Assembly: GCA_030144725.1 (NCBI GenBank)
Contig: JASKMD010000020.1
Span: forward strand, 4,792,703-4,856,702
Direction of reading: 5' to 3'
DNA length: 64,000 nucleotides
From: Haematococcus lacustris
Taxonomy: Eukaryota > Chlorophyta > Chlorophyceae > Chlamydomonadales > Haematococcaceae
The translations under genes and the position numbers were made by a program. The first letter of the stretch is position 1, and every line of letters starts with the position of its first letter. A model generated the notes under the pieces. It made no database searches. It was given only the letters and a program-made list of their open reading frames with translations, and was not told the origin of the DNA. This document shows, one piece after another, positions 11,473 through 22,333 of the stretch.

Positions 11473-14400
11473 TCAGACCGCCTGGGGCTCTGTGACCCGG
11501 ACACTGGAGTGGCGGGCCGTGCCCTGCACCCCGTTCAGGCCGCAGGGCAGGACGTTGAGGCGCAGGAACTTGCTCTGGCGGCCCAGCTGGGCAGTAGTGT
11601 CCTCCGTGAACCACTGGACATCACACACCACACACAGTGCATGGGGAGTGTGATTTTAGTATGAGGGTGGAGTGAGGCTGGGAAGGGGCTTACACGTGTC
11701 CCTTGAGTGAAGATGAATGAGATGATGAGCATCGTGCAAACGCCTTGACAGCAGCCGAGGCCAAGGTCCAGCCATTGCCACATCCCTTGCCTGGGCATCC
11801 CATCCTCTTCCGTGACCCAGCCCTTTGCCATACACCCCCCCCAACCCACAGCCCCAGCTTCAGGGTCAGCGCAGGGGCACCTGCAGCACGAGCCTCCCTT
11901 GCCCCAGATGCCCAGCCCTTGCCTCTGCCTGTCAAAGCCTTTGACACAGGGTCAGCTCAGACCAAGCTTACCTGCCTCCCCTGTCCTAGACCCCCAGCCC
12001 TTGCCCCAGCCCTTGCCTGAACCGCCCTTGCCCTGACAGAGCCATGTGGCTCAGCCCAGGCTTACCTGAGGCATGAGCATGATGTCCTGGGCATGCTCCC
12101 GCTTCAGGCGTCGCCGTGCACCCACCACTGCTGTCATGGCCACAAACAGTGCCGCCTGGCCCCCCGCCTTCATCACCGCCTGCAGCACCAGGGGAGGGCC
12201 TCAGGCCCGGCTGAGCAGGACACAGGGCCAGGCAGCGGCAGCGCAGCACCACAGGCACAGCAAAACCAGCCAGCAGCTGCAACCGCCCCGGCAGCAGCAC
12301 AGTGGAAGCAGCTGTACTGGGATGGGTCCCCCTCCTACAGGAGCAACGCTAGCAGCAGCACAACAGGCAACAGCAGCAGCAATAGCAGAGACGGCAGGGG
12401 GCGGCAGGGTGCTCAGCCTGTCAAGGGGCTTGGCTGCATGCTGGTGTGGTTGCAACAGCAGGCTAAGGCCTGCCTGCCAGTTAGCCCTACCCGGCTCTCA
12501 GCTGTTTGCAGCTTAGCAGCACATGGAGGCACAGGCGCTGTGTGCTTCCAGTTGCAGGCTGCAGCCAGCCAGCCAGCCAGCCTGCCAACACACTGCTGTC
12601 AGATGTCTGCAGCAACAAGATGTCTGCAGCATGGGCATTAGGTGGGGATGGCTAGGGTGCTATGGCTCGTCAAGGCCACCCTGCAGTCTCCTCATTCTAC
12701 TCCTTCCTTGCCCCCTCTACAGCTGCTGCTCCTTCTCCCCCTCCCCTCTCTCCCCTCCCCGCGCCCCCCACCTGGCCTCTGTCCAGGATGATGCGGATGA
12801 CGGCGTTGGCAATGGCGGTTGGGTCAGAGGTGCATGAGACGTTGAGGTCGGTGGCGTCACTGGCCTTCAGGCTAACTCCGGGCACCAGGGACACCTTGAA
12901 GGCCTGCAGGGCACCAGGCCATGACCAGGTGCAAGTGCAGGTGCAGGTCAGGGTAGGGTAGGGTAGAGAAGGGAAGGCCTGCAGGGCACCGGGCCATGAC
13001 CAGGTGCAGGTGCAGGTCAGGGTAGGGTAGGGTAGACCTGGAGGGCACTGGGCCATGACCAGGTCAAGGTGCAGGTGCAGGTCAGGGTAGGGTAGGGTGG
13101 GGAAGGGAAGGCCTGGGGGGCACCGGGCCATGACCAGGTCAAGGTGCAGGTGCAGGTGCAGGCAGGGTTCGACAGTTGGTGATACCTGATCTAAGGGCGC
13201 CCTTACCTGATGTCAGGGTAACCTACGGGGACCCTATAAACTGGTTATACCCCCCCAAAAAATCATATTCTCTTCCTCTTGGTAGCTACTGGGCCCAATG
13301 AGCCTGATGCGCATGAGGGGGTCAACAGTGGCCAGCTCCAACCGGTTTGTGAGCCGGTGCTTGATGGTGCGGTGGATGCTGAAGCCCCTCTCAACCACTG
13401 CAGTTTGCAATGGCACAGTGAGCATGACCTGCGCTAACTGCATCATCAATGGGAAGTGCACATACCCCGGCTCCATCAGCTGCACCCATGCTGATTGCAA
13501 TGTGACAATACGATTGGCCTGGACAACCCTCCACATCTCACGCTTGAACAAAGTGAGCCGATGGACCAAGCGAGCCACACCATCCCTCCACCCTAAACAA
13601 CTGCTGCCTCTGACTTGCATTGCAAAAGTGCTTGACCAGCTCTTGGCAATAGCCACATGAGCGGCAAGCATGTGGGGCTCTAAAGCATCATTCTGGAACA
13701 ACTTGCTTAAGTGCTCGAGTGGTTGCTCAAGTGGTTGCTTAAGTGGTTGCTCAAGGTTAGGCTTGGTGGGCGCACTGGGCTGGCAGGGCGGGATTGCGGG
13801 CTGCGTGGTCTGCGCGATTAAAGAAGTAAGCCCATGTCAACGCGTCTACATGTCAACGCGGAGATGTCAACGTCGAAAAAGTCAACGATGCGATGGTACC
13901 CACCAAGCGCCGTCTGAATTGTCGTCTGTCGTTGGTCCAATGGAGTCTGCTTGACTGGTTAGGTTTGTAATATGGCAGAAATGTACGGGCGCAACTAAGG
14001 ATAACAGGCGCCTGTAGATAGCCCGTGAACCCCCCCCCCGTAACCGATATTTCGAAAATCACGGGCCCCTGTACTGGCCAGTTACGGGGGCCCTGGCCAA
14101 AATGGTAGGGTAGGGTAGGGTAGGGTAGGGTAGGGTAGGGTAGGGTAGGGTAGGGTAGGGTAGGGTAGGGTAGGGTAGGGTAGGGTAGGGTAGGGTAGGG
14201 TAGGGTAGGGTAGGGTAGGGTAGGGTAGGGTAGGGTAGGGTAGGGTAGGGTAGGGTAGGGTAGGGTAGGGTAGGGTAGGTAGGGTGCAGGGCTTCATGGG
14301 GCATTGCCAGGACAATGTGAAGGTCAATGTGAAGGAGAAGGTGCAGGGGTGGGGGCGGGGCGGGGCAGGGCGGGGAGGGGGGGAGTGCAGGGTTGAACGT

Positions 14401-16587
14401 GACCACGACATTGCTGGTGCGCCTGTGCCGGCTATACAGGGTGGTGCCTTATTGGTGCAAGCTGCAGGCTGAAGAGGCGTACAGGCAGGGTCAGGTGTGG
14501 GGTGACTTGCAAACACTAGTTGGGGCAACAACACCCAGGCGCACACATCCAGGCAAGCATGCCATCCTGGTGGCACCAGCAGTGGTATCTGTAGCAGGAT
14601 TGTCCCCCTGAGCCTATGCCCAGATGCAAGCATCCAAGAAGGCAAGCAAGCTGGCCTGGTGGCATGAGGCTATGAAGATAGGGCCGGGGTGGGTTGAAGA
14701 GAAAGGGGCACTAACTGTGTCATAGGCAAGCAATGGTGCAGCTGCGGCAGGACTACTCACCGTACCCTACCAACTGAGCCCTACCCCTACCCCTGGTGGC
14801 ACCAGAGTTGGCGGTGACCTCACCAGGAATGCAAACAGGTGGGGGTCCAGGTTCCCCCAGGGGTTGGAGCGCAGCAGCGGCAAGAAGCCAACCTGAGGCA
14901 TGACAGGGTAGAATAGCAGCGGCAGCAGCCGGGGATGAGGAGGGGTAGCGACAGGAAGCGGTAGGAGCCGCAGGGGCGGAAGCAGTAGGGGCAGCAGCAG
15001 GGGCGGCAGGGGTGGCAGCAGGGGCGGCAGCAGCAGGGGCAGCAGCAGGGGCGGCAGGGGTGGCAGCAGGGGCGGAAGCAGCAGGGGCAGCAGCAGGGGC
15101 GGCAGGGGTGGCAGCAGGGGCGGAAGCAGCAGGGGCAGCAGCAGGGGCGGCAGGGGTGGCAGCAGGGGCGGAAGCAGCAGGGGCAGCAGCAGGGGCGGCA
15201 GGGGTGGCAGCAGGGGCGGAAGCAGCAGGGGCAGCAGCAGGGGTGGCAGGGGTGGCAGCAGGGGCGGAGCAGCAGGGGCAGCAGCAGGGGCGGCAGGGGT
15301 GGCAGCAGGGGCGGAAGCAGCAGGGGCATCAGCAGGGGCGGCAGGGGTGGCAGCAGGGGCAGAAGCAGCAGGGGCAGCAGCGATTGCACCAGGGTCAGCA
15401 GGGTCAGCAGGGTCAGCAGCAGCTGCTGGGGTGGTGGTGGCAGTAGTGGCAGGGGGCAACTGAGGTGGCAGCCGCAGCTGTGCAGCTAATCCTGATCACT
15501 GTCACCCCCTGCCTGAACCTGCCCCTTGGCCTGCCCTTTGCCTGCCCCTTCGCCAACCCTAAGCCTGCCTGTGTCCTTGGTGTGAGGGGTGTGACCTGTG
15601 AGAGTTCAGATCGGCAGGGCGGGGCATGTGGTAGTGTGCGCACCTCTTGACCGGGCTCCTGGTCTGACACGTACTTCCTGCTCACAGCCAGCGCCTTCAA
15701 TGCCTTGTTCAGGGCCTGATGGCTATCATCCTGGTGCAGGGCGGTCACCAGCGTGCTGCTCAGGCGCTGTAGCACCTGGGCCAGGTCAGGGAAGGCCAGA
15801 CCAGGTCGGGTCAGGTCAGGCCAGGTCAGGTGATGCATTAAGTGGATGAGGTAAGCTCAGTTCACAGTATGACAAGCCAGGTTGCCCTCTTCTCAGCATC
15901 CCATAATGCTCTATGCCTGAATGGTGTGCTATCAACGCCTGACTGAGTAGCTGTCCTTTCAACAGGTGTGACAAAGAAAGAGAGGAGGTGAAGACACTAG
16001 TCTGGAGCAGGCACACCTTGGCTATGGCCCCTGCAGCGTCCTTCACACATGTCTCGCTCTTCACCTGTGTTAAGGCCAGACACACAAGCAGCACCCTGTT
16101 GTGACAAGGCAAAGCACTTGGGCACGTAAGCACATTGTCATCACCATCACCTCAGCGTGATGAACAAGATGATGATCCAGCATGTGCATGGGCAGTGGAG
16201 CATGGCTAGTTGTTCACCGTAATGCTGTTGAAGTCATGGTGCCCAGCTGGGAAGTGGAGGTCGCCCAGGCTGCTGGAGGCAGTGCTGCTCGTGGGCCATG
16301 TGGGATAAGCGAGGCCCTCGCTCCAGGGTTTGACAGGTAGGGCTGAGACGGGTTGAGCCGCGTTTCGCTGCTCCTCGTCGAGGCTGACCCTGTAAGTGGC
16401 AGGTAGGCCCTGTCTCGGCCGTGCGAGGGCTCAGTGGGCGAACGACTATAGATACTGACCTGCGGGGAGCAAGCTGGCCTGAAGCCTGCGGAAGGCGCGG
16501 TTGACTGTGCTGCTGTGGCTGGGAGTGTAGCCGCGCTTGTCGGCTAATTAGCGCCGATGCCGGTGACACGGCTAGAATGGGCGCCAT
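11473..16587 (-). CDS. Organelle-targeted-like protein with two SpoVS (Alba-like) domains
   Basis: Eight phase-consistent exons on the minus strand: 16587-16460, 16269-16218, 16064-16017, 15775-15644, 14892-14824, 12903-12772, 12179-12066, 11613-11473, giving about 271 residues. The N terminus (MAPILAVSPASALISRQARL...) lacks acidic residues and is Ser/Arg/Gln-rich, like a transit peptide. The rest resembles two successive copies of SpoVS, a small bacterial protein related to Alba nucleic-acid-binding folds. Copy 1 shows ITVKSETCVKDAAGAIAKV and HQALNKALKALAVSRKYV, like KVSAKSNPNAVAGALAGV and AVNQAVKAIAIARGYV. Copy 2 shows LNVSCTSDPTAIANAVIRII, QAALFVAMTAVVGARRRL and FLRLNVLPC. In bacteria SpoVS affects sporulation and cell division; the role here is unknown and nucleic-acid binding is only a guess. 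Every copy is interrupted by introns at similar places. Exon 1 overlaps a dispersed repeat (16519-16656), so its start is less secure. Family assignment is by motif memory, not alignment. Confidence 0.6.
12901..13168. repeat. Minisatellite that duplicates a splice acceptor
   Basis: Four imperfect units of 60-75 bp, each carrying GGGCACCGGGCCATGACCAGG followed by AGGTGCAGGTCAGGGTAGGG. On the minus strand the real acceptor of SpoVS-like exon 6 (CCCTGCAG, then GCC) lies in the first unit and is copied exactly at about 12974-12983. Confidence 0.8.
13234..13701 (-). pseudogene. hAT-family transposase, C-terminal fragment with dimerisation domain
   Basis: An open frame of about 155 codons shows FPLMMQLAQVMLTVPLQ, then TAVVERGFSIHRTIKHRL and DPLMRIRLIGP. 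This is the hAT C-terminal dimerisation signature (hydrophobic heptads, then ERxFS and a terminal LMRI-x-x-x-GP). The DDE catalytic part and the N-terminal zinc finger are absent. It lies inside the long intron between exons 5 and 6 of the SpoVS-like gene, on the same strand as that gene. No terminal inverted repeats were found around it. Read as a decayed insertion. Confidence 0.7.
14102..14283. repeat. TAGGG pentamer array, about 36 copies
   Basis: A near-perfect run of GGTAG/TAGGG pentamers in the long intron of the SpoVS-like gene. One T short of the TTAGGG telomere word. Confidence 0.97.
14990..15375. repeat. 48-bp minisatellite (GGGGCGGAAGCAGCAGGGGC type)
   Basis: About seven tandem 48-bp units rich in GGGGCGG and CAGCAG, in the intron between exons 4 and 5 of the SpoVS-like gene. 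The unit is a multiple of three, so long open frames appear in several frames; these are not taken as genes. Confidence 0.9.
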
Positions 16588-16656
16588 CAGTCGCAACTAC
16601 TGCACTCTCGTACATCGTTTTGCTTAAGAAAATCATGACATGAACAAAATTGCATG
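16519..16656. repeat. Direct repeat, copy A (flanks the transposon nest)
   Basis: Nearly identical to 24649-24775: both run from GGGAGTGTA through ATTAGCGCCGATGCCGGTGA to AACAAAATTGCATGA, with a few substitutions and two small indels (copy A has extra bases near 16534-16545 and 16639-16643). Copy A contains the start codon and first dozen codons of the SpoVS-like gene. Confidence 0.92.
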
Positions 16657-16801
16657 ACAACTTGCGTATCGCGGAGATGTGGGTATCAAAGTTACAGTGT
16701 TACAGTGTGGCGGCTGTTACAGTGTAGCGGCTGGGACTTACTTTTACAATTATTTATATTTATAATAGGGATACACAAGTTTAAAGTCGGTTGGTGGTTA
16801 A

Positions 16802-18396
16802 ATGCTTAGAACTGTCGTAAGTACACTGCAAAAAAAGCGAAACAGGCAGCGTAAACGTAACCGTGATGCCTCGGACATCGAAGTTGACCGCGAACTCGAG
16901 GCTCAGCCAGAGCCAAGCCAGGCGCAGCAGGCCAAGAAGGCCAGCGGTGAAGCGCGCAGGGACCGACACGACAACAATACATGGCATGCGAAGAAGGCCA
17001 AACGGCATACCGTGATGAGGGGTGTGTGCGCTGCTGGTTTAGAGGCGGGAGTGGTCGTGGCGTCCGAAGTGGTCGAGGCGCGGCTCGTCACGCAAATCGA
17101 GGCTTGGGTGGAGGCCTGCAGCATGAGAGCGCTGCTCGGGAGCTTGCTACTGGGCCTCGCGGTGCGAGGCTGGTTCACGCGGGTCAGGGTGCTTCCGGAC
17201 GGGCAGGAGGTCTTCGAGGAAATCCCAGCTGAGCTCGCGGTCATCCCGAACCTGGCGGACCGCAACATGTACCTGCAGCTCATCCGCGGACTGCCTCCTC
17301 CCGGAAGGCGCTCTCAGCCCAGCGAAGCTGTGGAGGATGTGTTGGCCTTCTACTCGGGTCTCCACGACCGCCTCAAAGCTGTACCTCGCTATGAGCACGA
17401 CTCCAACACCGTGGATGATGTGGGCAAGAAGCTGGGGACCAACTTTGCCAACAGCCTCGCCGTGTTGTTCCTCCGCAGGGTTGAGCAGGCGGTGGCACTG
17501 GCTGGAGCCAGGGTCATTGCTGGCTCACACGAGCACCAGCGCCGCTTGTGGCTGCCCGTGGGTGGCAGTCCAGCCTGGACTGAGCGTCAGCGCAGCTGGG
17601 TGGCAAGGAGTGTGCAGGGGAAGGAGGTAACCTGGCTAGAGGGTCAGGGTGGGGTGGTGCCTATTGAGGCCATGCGGGATGAGGTGGCCAGGCAGCGGAG
17701 GTTGCTGGGGGTGGGTCAGGGGGTGGTGGTGAACGACGCCTGGCTGGAGAGGGGGTGCAACCGGGGCAGCCTGCTGCTCCATGCAGTGGACACCAGCAGG
17801 CAGTTGGAGGCAGCCAATGTGAGCTGGCAGCTGGACTGGGCGGACTGGCAGGCAGCTGGAGGGCAGCGCAACACCAGGCCCTACCGCCCCCCCTCCCCCT
17901 TTGCGCTCACACCCGGCTGCAGCTGCAAGGCTCACCACATCAAGCTGGACACCCAGGCCCTATTTGGCTTGATGCGTGCTGCTGGCATGCTGCCAGCGGA
18001 CATCACCTCAGAGGAGAGGTTCAGGAGTGGTGTGGACGGGCCCAAGGACAGTGAGGTGAGTGATCCTTGAGTGTGCTCAGGTCAGCCAATGCTTTGATTG
18101 TTGCAGGTTGCTGGAGGCAGATTGTTTAAGGAAAACTGAGTGTTTCTAGGTGATTGTGGGTGACTTGATGGTCTCTAGGTGATCTCAAGTGTGTTGAGGT
18201 TGCTGATGTTGGCTGCAGGTGGCCAACCGGTGGAACGCCTTCCTACCCAACCTCGCAACCGTCCGGCCCAATGTCGGGCAGACCTTCGCGCAGGTGGTGC
18301 ACACTGACGGAGTCGCTATCAGCGTGATGTTCATCCGCCCCAAGCCAGCAGAGCCGCCCGACAAGCTGCCATGCATGGGCAAGCAGAGACTGGCGG
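16802..18396 (+). pseudogene. Fanzor-like (TnpB-related) protein, N-terminal half, interrupted by a transposon
   Basis: Two exons: 16802-18055 (from a real ATG; donor GAG|GTGAG) and 18219-about 18396 (after an acceptor GCTGCAG). Exon 1 encodes about 418 residues with a Lys/Arg-rich start and no database-style domain I can name. It is clearly homologous to the product at 39412-40105: both contain KASGEAR..., VEACS.RA, a block like IPNLADRNMYLQLIRGLP, and LKAVPRY..DSN.VDDVGKKL. Exon 2 contains VVHTDGVAISVMFIRP and ends near MGKQRLAD, the position just before RuvC-I in Fanzor proteins of green algae as I remember them. Fanzors are eukaryotic RNA-guided nucleases carried by transposons. The RuvC domain is missing because a repeat element starts at 18390. 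The assignment rests on motif memory; a different transposase family is possible. Confidence 0.55.
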
Positions 18397-18555
18397 ACCC
18401 CCTAAGGTTTCAACCTTACCCCCAAGGTTTTCAGCTAGGTTTCGTGAAAACCTGAGGGCCAGGTTTCTTGTCACCTCATGACCCAAAACCTTCTACCTCA
18501 ATTGCTTTTGCCACAAAACCTTTGGTCCCCCATACCAACATAGCAAACCCAGTCA

Positions 18556-18790
18556 ACCTAGCCAAGCCAGCCAGTCCGCCTAGCCAGCCAAACCAACCTA
18601 GCCAACCTTGCCAACCTAGCCAACCTAGCCAACCTTGCCAACCTTGCCAACCTTGCCAACCTTGCCAACCTAGCCAACCTAGCCAACCTAGCCAACCTTG
18701 CCAGCTTGCTAGCTAGCTAGCCAACCTAGACCCTTGCCAACCTTGCCAACCTTGCTAGCTGGCCAACCTTGCCAACCTTGCTTGCTAGCT
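18556..18790. repeat. Subterminal tandem words of the TIR element (left)
   Basis: More than 20 copies of the words AGCCAACCT and TGCCAACCT, with GCTAGCTAGC at the joints. Confidence 0.85.
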
Positions 18791-19096
18791 AGACCCATAG
18801 TCCTTCAATTTAAAAATTGGGCTGTCTCCACGTGAGAACAAGTACGCTGAATTGAAGTCCACAATCGTCAAAAACGTCCAACAAAATCACTCAGTGATCC
18901 ATCGGTGGGCCACTATTGCGGAAGGTCATGCAATCAAGGCCCAATTCCGGCTCTGTCCCTATACATGCGGCACACGTAGCCCCCCAACGTCCCATCGCTG
19001 GTGATGACTACTCAGACGAGTGCACGAGCTTGGTTATTGATGAGTGAGCGTGAGCATGAGGTGGTTGCCCCCCCTGGCAGCTTGGCGACAAGCTTG

Positions 19097-19542
19097 CCGC
19101 CAGCCAGCAGTGGCAGCAGCAGTGGCAGCAGCAGCAGAAGCAGCAGCAGAAGTGGCAGCAGAAGTGGCAGCAGAAGTGGCAGCGGCAGCAGAAGTGGCAG
19201 CAGCAGCAAAAGTGTCAGCAGCAGTGGCAGCAGCAGCAGAAGTGGCAGCAGCAGCATCAGCAGCAGCAGCAGTGGCAGCTGAAGCAGCAGTGGCGGCAGC
19301 AGCAGCAGTGGCAGCAGCAGCAGCAGTGGCAGCAGCAGTGGCAGCACCAGTGGCAGCAGCAGTGGCAGCAGCAGCGGCAGCAGCAGCGGCAGCAGTGGCA
19401 GCAGCAGTGGCAGCAGCAGCAGCAGTGGCAGTGGCAGCAGCAGCAGAGGCAGCAGCAGCAGCAGCAGCAGCTGCAGTGGCAGCAGACGCGGCAGAAGCAG
19501 TGGCAGCAGCAGTGGCAGCAGCAGTGGCAGCAGCAGCAGCAG

Positions 19543-19597
<55 letters not shown>

Positions 19598-19932
19598 TGC
19601 AACAGCAGCAGCAGCAGTGGCAGCAGCAGGGGCAACAGTAGCAGTGGCAGCAGTAGCAGTGGCAGCAGCAGTGGCAGTAGCAGCTGCAGCGGCAGCAGCA
19701 GTGGCAGCAGCAGCGGCAGCTGCAGCGGCGGCAGCAGCAGCAGCAGCGGCGGCAGTAGAAGTGGCAGCAGCAGCAGCAGCAGCAGCAGTGGCAGCAGCAG
19801 CAGTGGCAGCAGCAGCGGCAGAAGCAGCAGTGGCAGCAGTGGCAGCAGTGGCAGCAGCAGTGGCAGCAGCAGCAGCAGCAGAGGCAAAAGCAGCAGCAGC
19901 AACAGCAGCAGCAGCAGCGGCAGCAGTAGCAG

Positions 19933-19986
<54 letters not shown>

Positions 19987-20070
19987 TGGCAAAAGCAGCG
20001 GCAGCAGTAGCAGTGGCAGCAGCAGTGGCAGCAGCAGTGGGAGCAGTGGCAGCAGCAGCAGCAGTAGCAG

Positions 20071-20111
<41 letters not shown>

Positions 20112-20168
20112 CAGCAGCAGCAGCAGTGGCAGTGGCAGCAGCAGTGGCAGCAGCAGCAGCAGTAGCAG

Positions 20169-20209
<41 letters not shown>

Positions 20210-20260
20210 CAGCAGCAGTGGCAGTGGCAGCAGCAGTGGCAGCAGCAGTGGCAGCAGCAG

Positions 20261-20301
<41 letters not shown>

Positions 20302-20410
20302 GCGGCAGTAGAAGTGGCAGCAGCAGTGGCAGCAGCAGCTGCAGCGGCAGCAGCAGTGGCAGCAGCAGCGGCAGAAGCAGTGGCAGCTGCAGTGGCAGCT
20401 GAAGCAGCAG

Positions 20411-20456
<46 letters not shown>

Positions 20457-20605
20457 GGCAGCAGCAGCGGCAGCAGCAGCGCCGGCAGCAGCAGTGGCAG
20501 CAGTGGCAGCAGTGGCAGCAGTGGCAGCAGCAGTGGCAGCAGCAGCAGCAGCAGAGGCAAAAGCAGCAGCAGCAACAGCAGCAGCAGCAGCGGCAGCAGT
20601 AGCAG

Positions 20606-20644
<39 letters not shown>

Positions 20645-20728
20645 TGGCAAAAGCAGCGGCAGCAGTAGCAGTGGCAGCAGCAGTGGCAGCAGCAGTGGGA
20701 GCAGTGGCAGCAGCAGCAGCAGTAGCAG

Positions 20729-20763
<35 letters not shown>

Positions 20764-20802
20764 CAGCAGCAGTGGCAGTGGCAGCAGCAGTGGCAGCAGC
20801 AG

Positions 20803-20864
<62 letters not shown>

Positions 20865-20973
20865 GCGGCAGTAGAAGTGGCAGCAGCAGTGGCAGCAGCA
20901 GCTGCAGCGGCAGCAGCAGTGGCAGCAGCAGCGGCAGAAGCAGTGGCAGCTGCAGTGGCAGCTGAAGCAGCAG

Positions 20974-21052
<79 letters not shown>

Positions 21053-21303
21053 GGCAAAAGCAGCGGCAGCAGTAGCAGTGGCAGCAGCAGTGGCAGCAGC
21101 AGTGGGAGCAGTGGCAGCAGCAGCAGCAGTAGCAGTGGCAGCAGCAGCAGCAGCAGCAGAACAGCAGCAGCAGCAGTGGCAGTGGCAGCAGCAGTGGCAG
21201 CAGCAGCAGCAGTAGCAGTGGCAGCAGCAGCAGCAGCAGAACAGCAGCAGCAGCAGAACAGCAGCAGCAGCAGTGGCAGTGGCAGCAGCAGTGGCAGCAG
21301 CAG

Positions 21304-21388
<85 letters not shown>

Positions 21389-21452
21389 GGCAGTGGCAGC
21401 AGCAGAACAGCAGCAGCAGCAGTGGCAGTGGCAGCAGCAGTGGCAGCAGCAG

Positions 21453-21516
<64 letters not shown>

Positions 21517-21612
21517 GGCAGTGGCAGCAGCAGGGGCAGCAGCAGTGGCAGCAGCAGGGGCAGCAGCAGCGGCAGCTGCAGTGGCAGCAGCAGCGGCAGC
21601 AGCAGCAGCAAG
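19097..21612. repeat. 2.5-kb interrupted (CAG)n array with higher-order structure
   Basis: Almost only CAG triplets, interrupted by GTGGCAG, CGGCAG and AGAAG words. A higher-order unit of about 560 bp is marked by GGCGGCAGTAGAAGTGGCAG at about 19749, 20309 and 20862. The array is open in all six frames (poly-Ala, Leu, Gln, Ser, Cys), so none of its long frames is taken as a gene. Confidence 0.93.
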
Positions 21613-21787
21613 CCAGCATGGCTCTGGGTGCCACACAGCCAATCAGACGTAACCCCCCTCTACCTGCACCCTGTCCCCTCCTCCCCCTCCCCCCTTCCCC
21701 CTCATCCCCCATCCCTCCCTGCTGACCTGCCCCTTGTCCACCTTAGCCTTCCCCCCCTCCCCTCGCCTTCTCTATTTAGGTTTTGAG

Positions 21788-21840
21788 TTAGGGTTAGGGT
21801 TAGGGTTAGGGTTAGGGTTAGGGTTAGGGTTAGGGTTAGG
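21788..21840 (+). repeat. Interstitial telomere-like TTAGGG tract
   Basis: Nearly nine perfect copies of TTAGGG, followed by degenerate GGGTTAGGG/GGGCTAGGG words to about 21935. It sits near the right end of the TIR element. Confidence 0.95.
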
Positions 21841-22333
21841 ATTGGGGTCAAGGGCTAGGGTTAGGGGAGGGAGGGTTAGGGTTAGGGTTAGGGCTAGGGC
21901 TAGGTTTACGGTCAGGGTCAGGGTTAGGGTTAGCTACCTGCCTTATGCACTGCCTCTCCGCACAGTGACAATGCACTCTCCATCATCACCATGCAATGCC
22001 ATGTCTAGTATCCTCTACCTAAGTTCATCACAACCTCTTGCCACCTTGACCAGGTTTCAGGGAGGGGGGGGGGTGCTGTTGATAAAACGCCTAGGCCACA
22101 GGCTAGGTTGGCAAGGTTGGCTAGGTTGCAGGGTGTGGGGGGGGGGGGCCACCGGCTAGGTTGGCTAGGTCGTAGGGGGCCATGGCCTGTAAGGTTGCTC
22201 CGTCAAATAACCTTGGCTGAACCTAGGCTGAACCTTGAGCTTCCAACCTAGCGAGCCAAACCCCTTGGCGCGCCTCAAAACCCTCCCGAACCTAGGGGCC
22301 ACTACGTTGAACCTTAGGGGGGTCTGCCAGTTT

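Larger units (their letters stand above)
18390..22330. mobile_element. 3.94-kb terminal-inverted-repeat element made mostly of CAG arrays, copy 1
   Basis: The left end begins CTGGCGGACCCCCTAAGG and the right end is its imperfect inverse, ending GGGGGGTCTGCCAG at 22330; about 24 bp are inverted at each end. Inside each end are subterminal tandem words in inverse orientation: CCAACCTAGCC / CCAACCTTGCC at 18556-18790 and GGTTGGCTAGG / GGTTGGCAAGG at 22105-22170. The middle holds a 2.5-kb CAG array, an interstitial TTAGGG tract, and a conserved non-repetitive block (18791-19090). No transposase frame was found, so it is non-autonomous. It lies inside exon 2 of the Fanzor-like gene. A target duplication could not be confirmed because sequence past the second copy does not resume the gene. 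Confidence 0.7.

Noticed and set aside
13670..13954. Plus-strand frame containing SGCLSGCS repeats
   Set aside because: Arises from three copies of a short AAGTGGTTGCTC word beside the hAT fragment; no homology.
14767..15459. Pro/Leu-rich and Gly/Ala-rich frames of 144-230 codons
   Set aside because: The 48-bp minisatellite length is a multiple of three; only the 23-codon exon at 14824-14892 has homology.
19012..21712. Open frames of up to about 890 codons over the CAG array (poly-Ala, Leu, Cys, Gln, Ser)
   Set aside because: A CAG/CTG array is open in all six frames; no conserved domain, start context or splice evidence.
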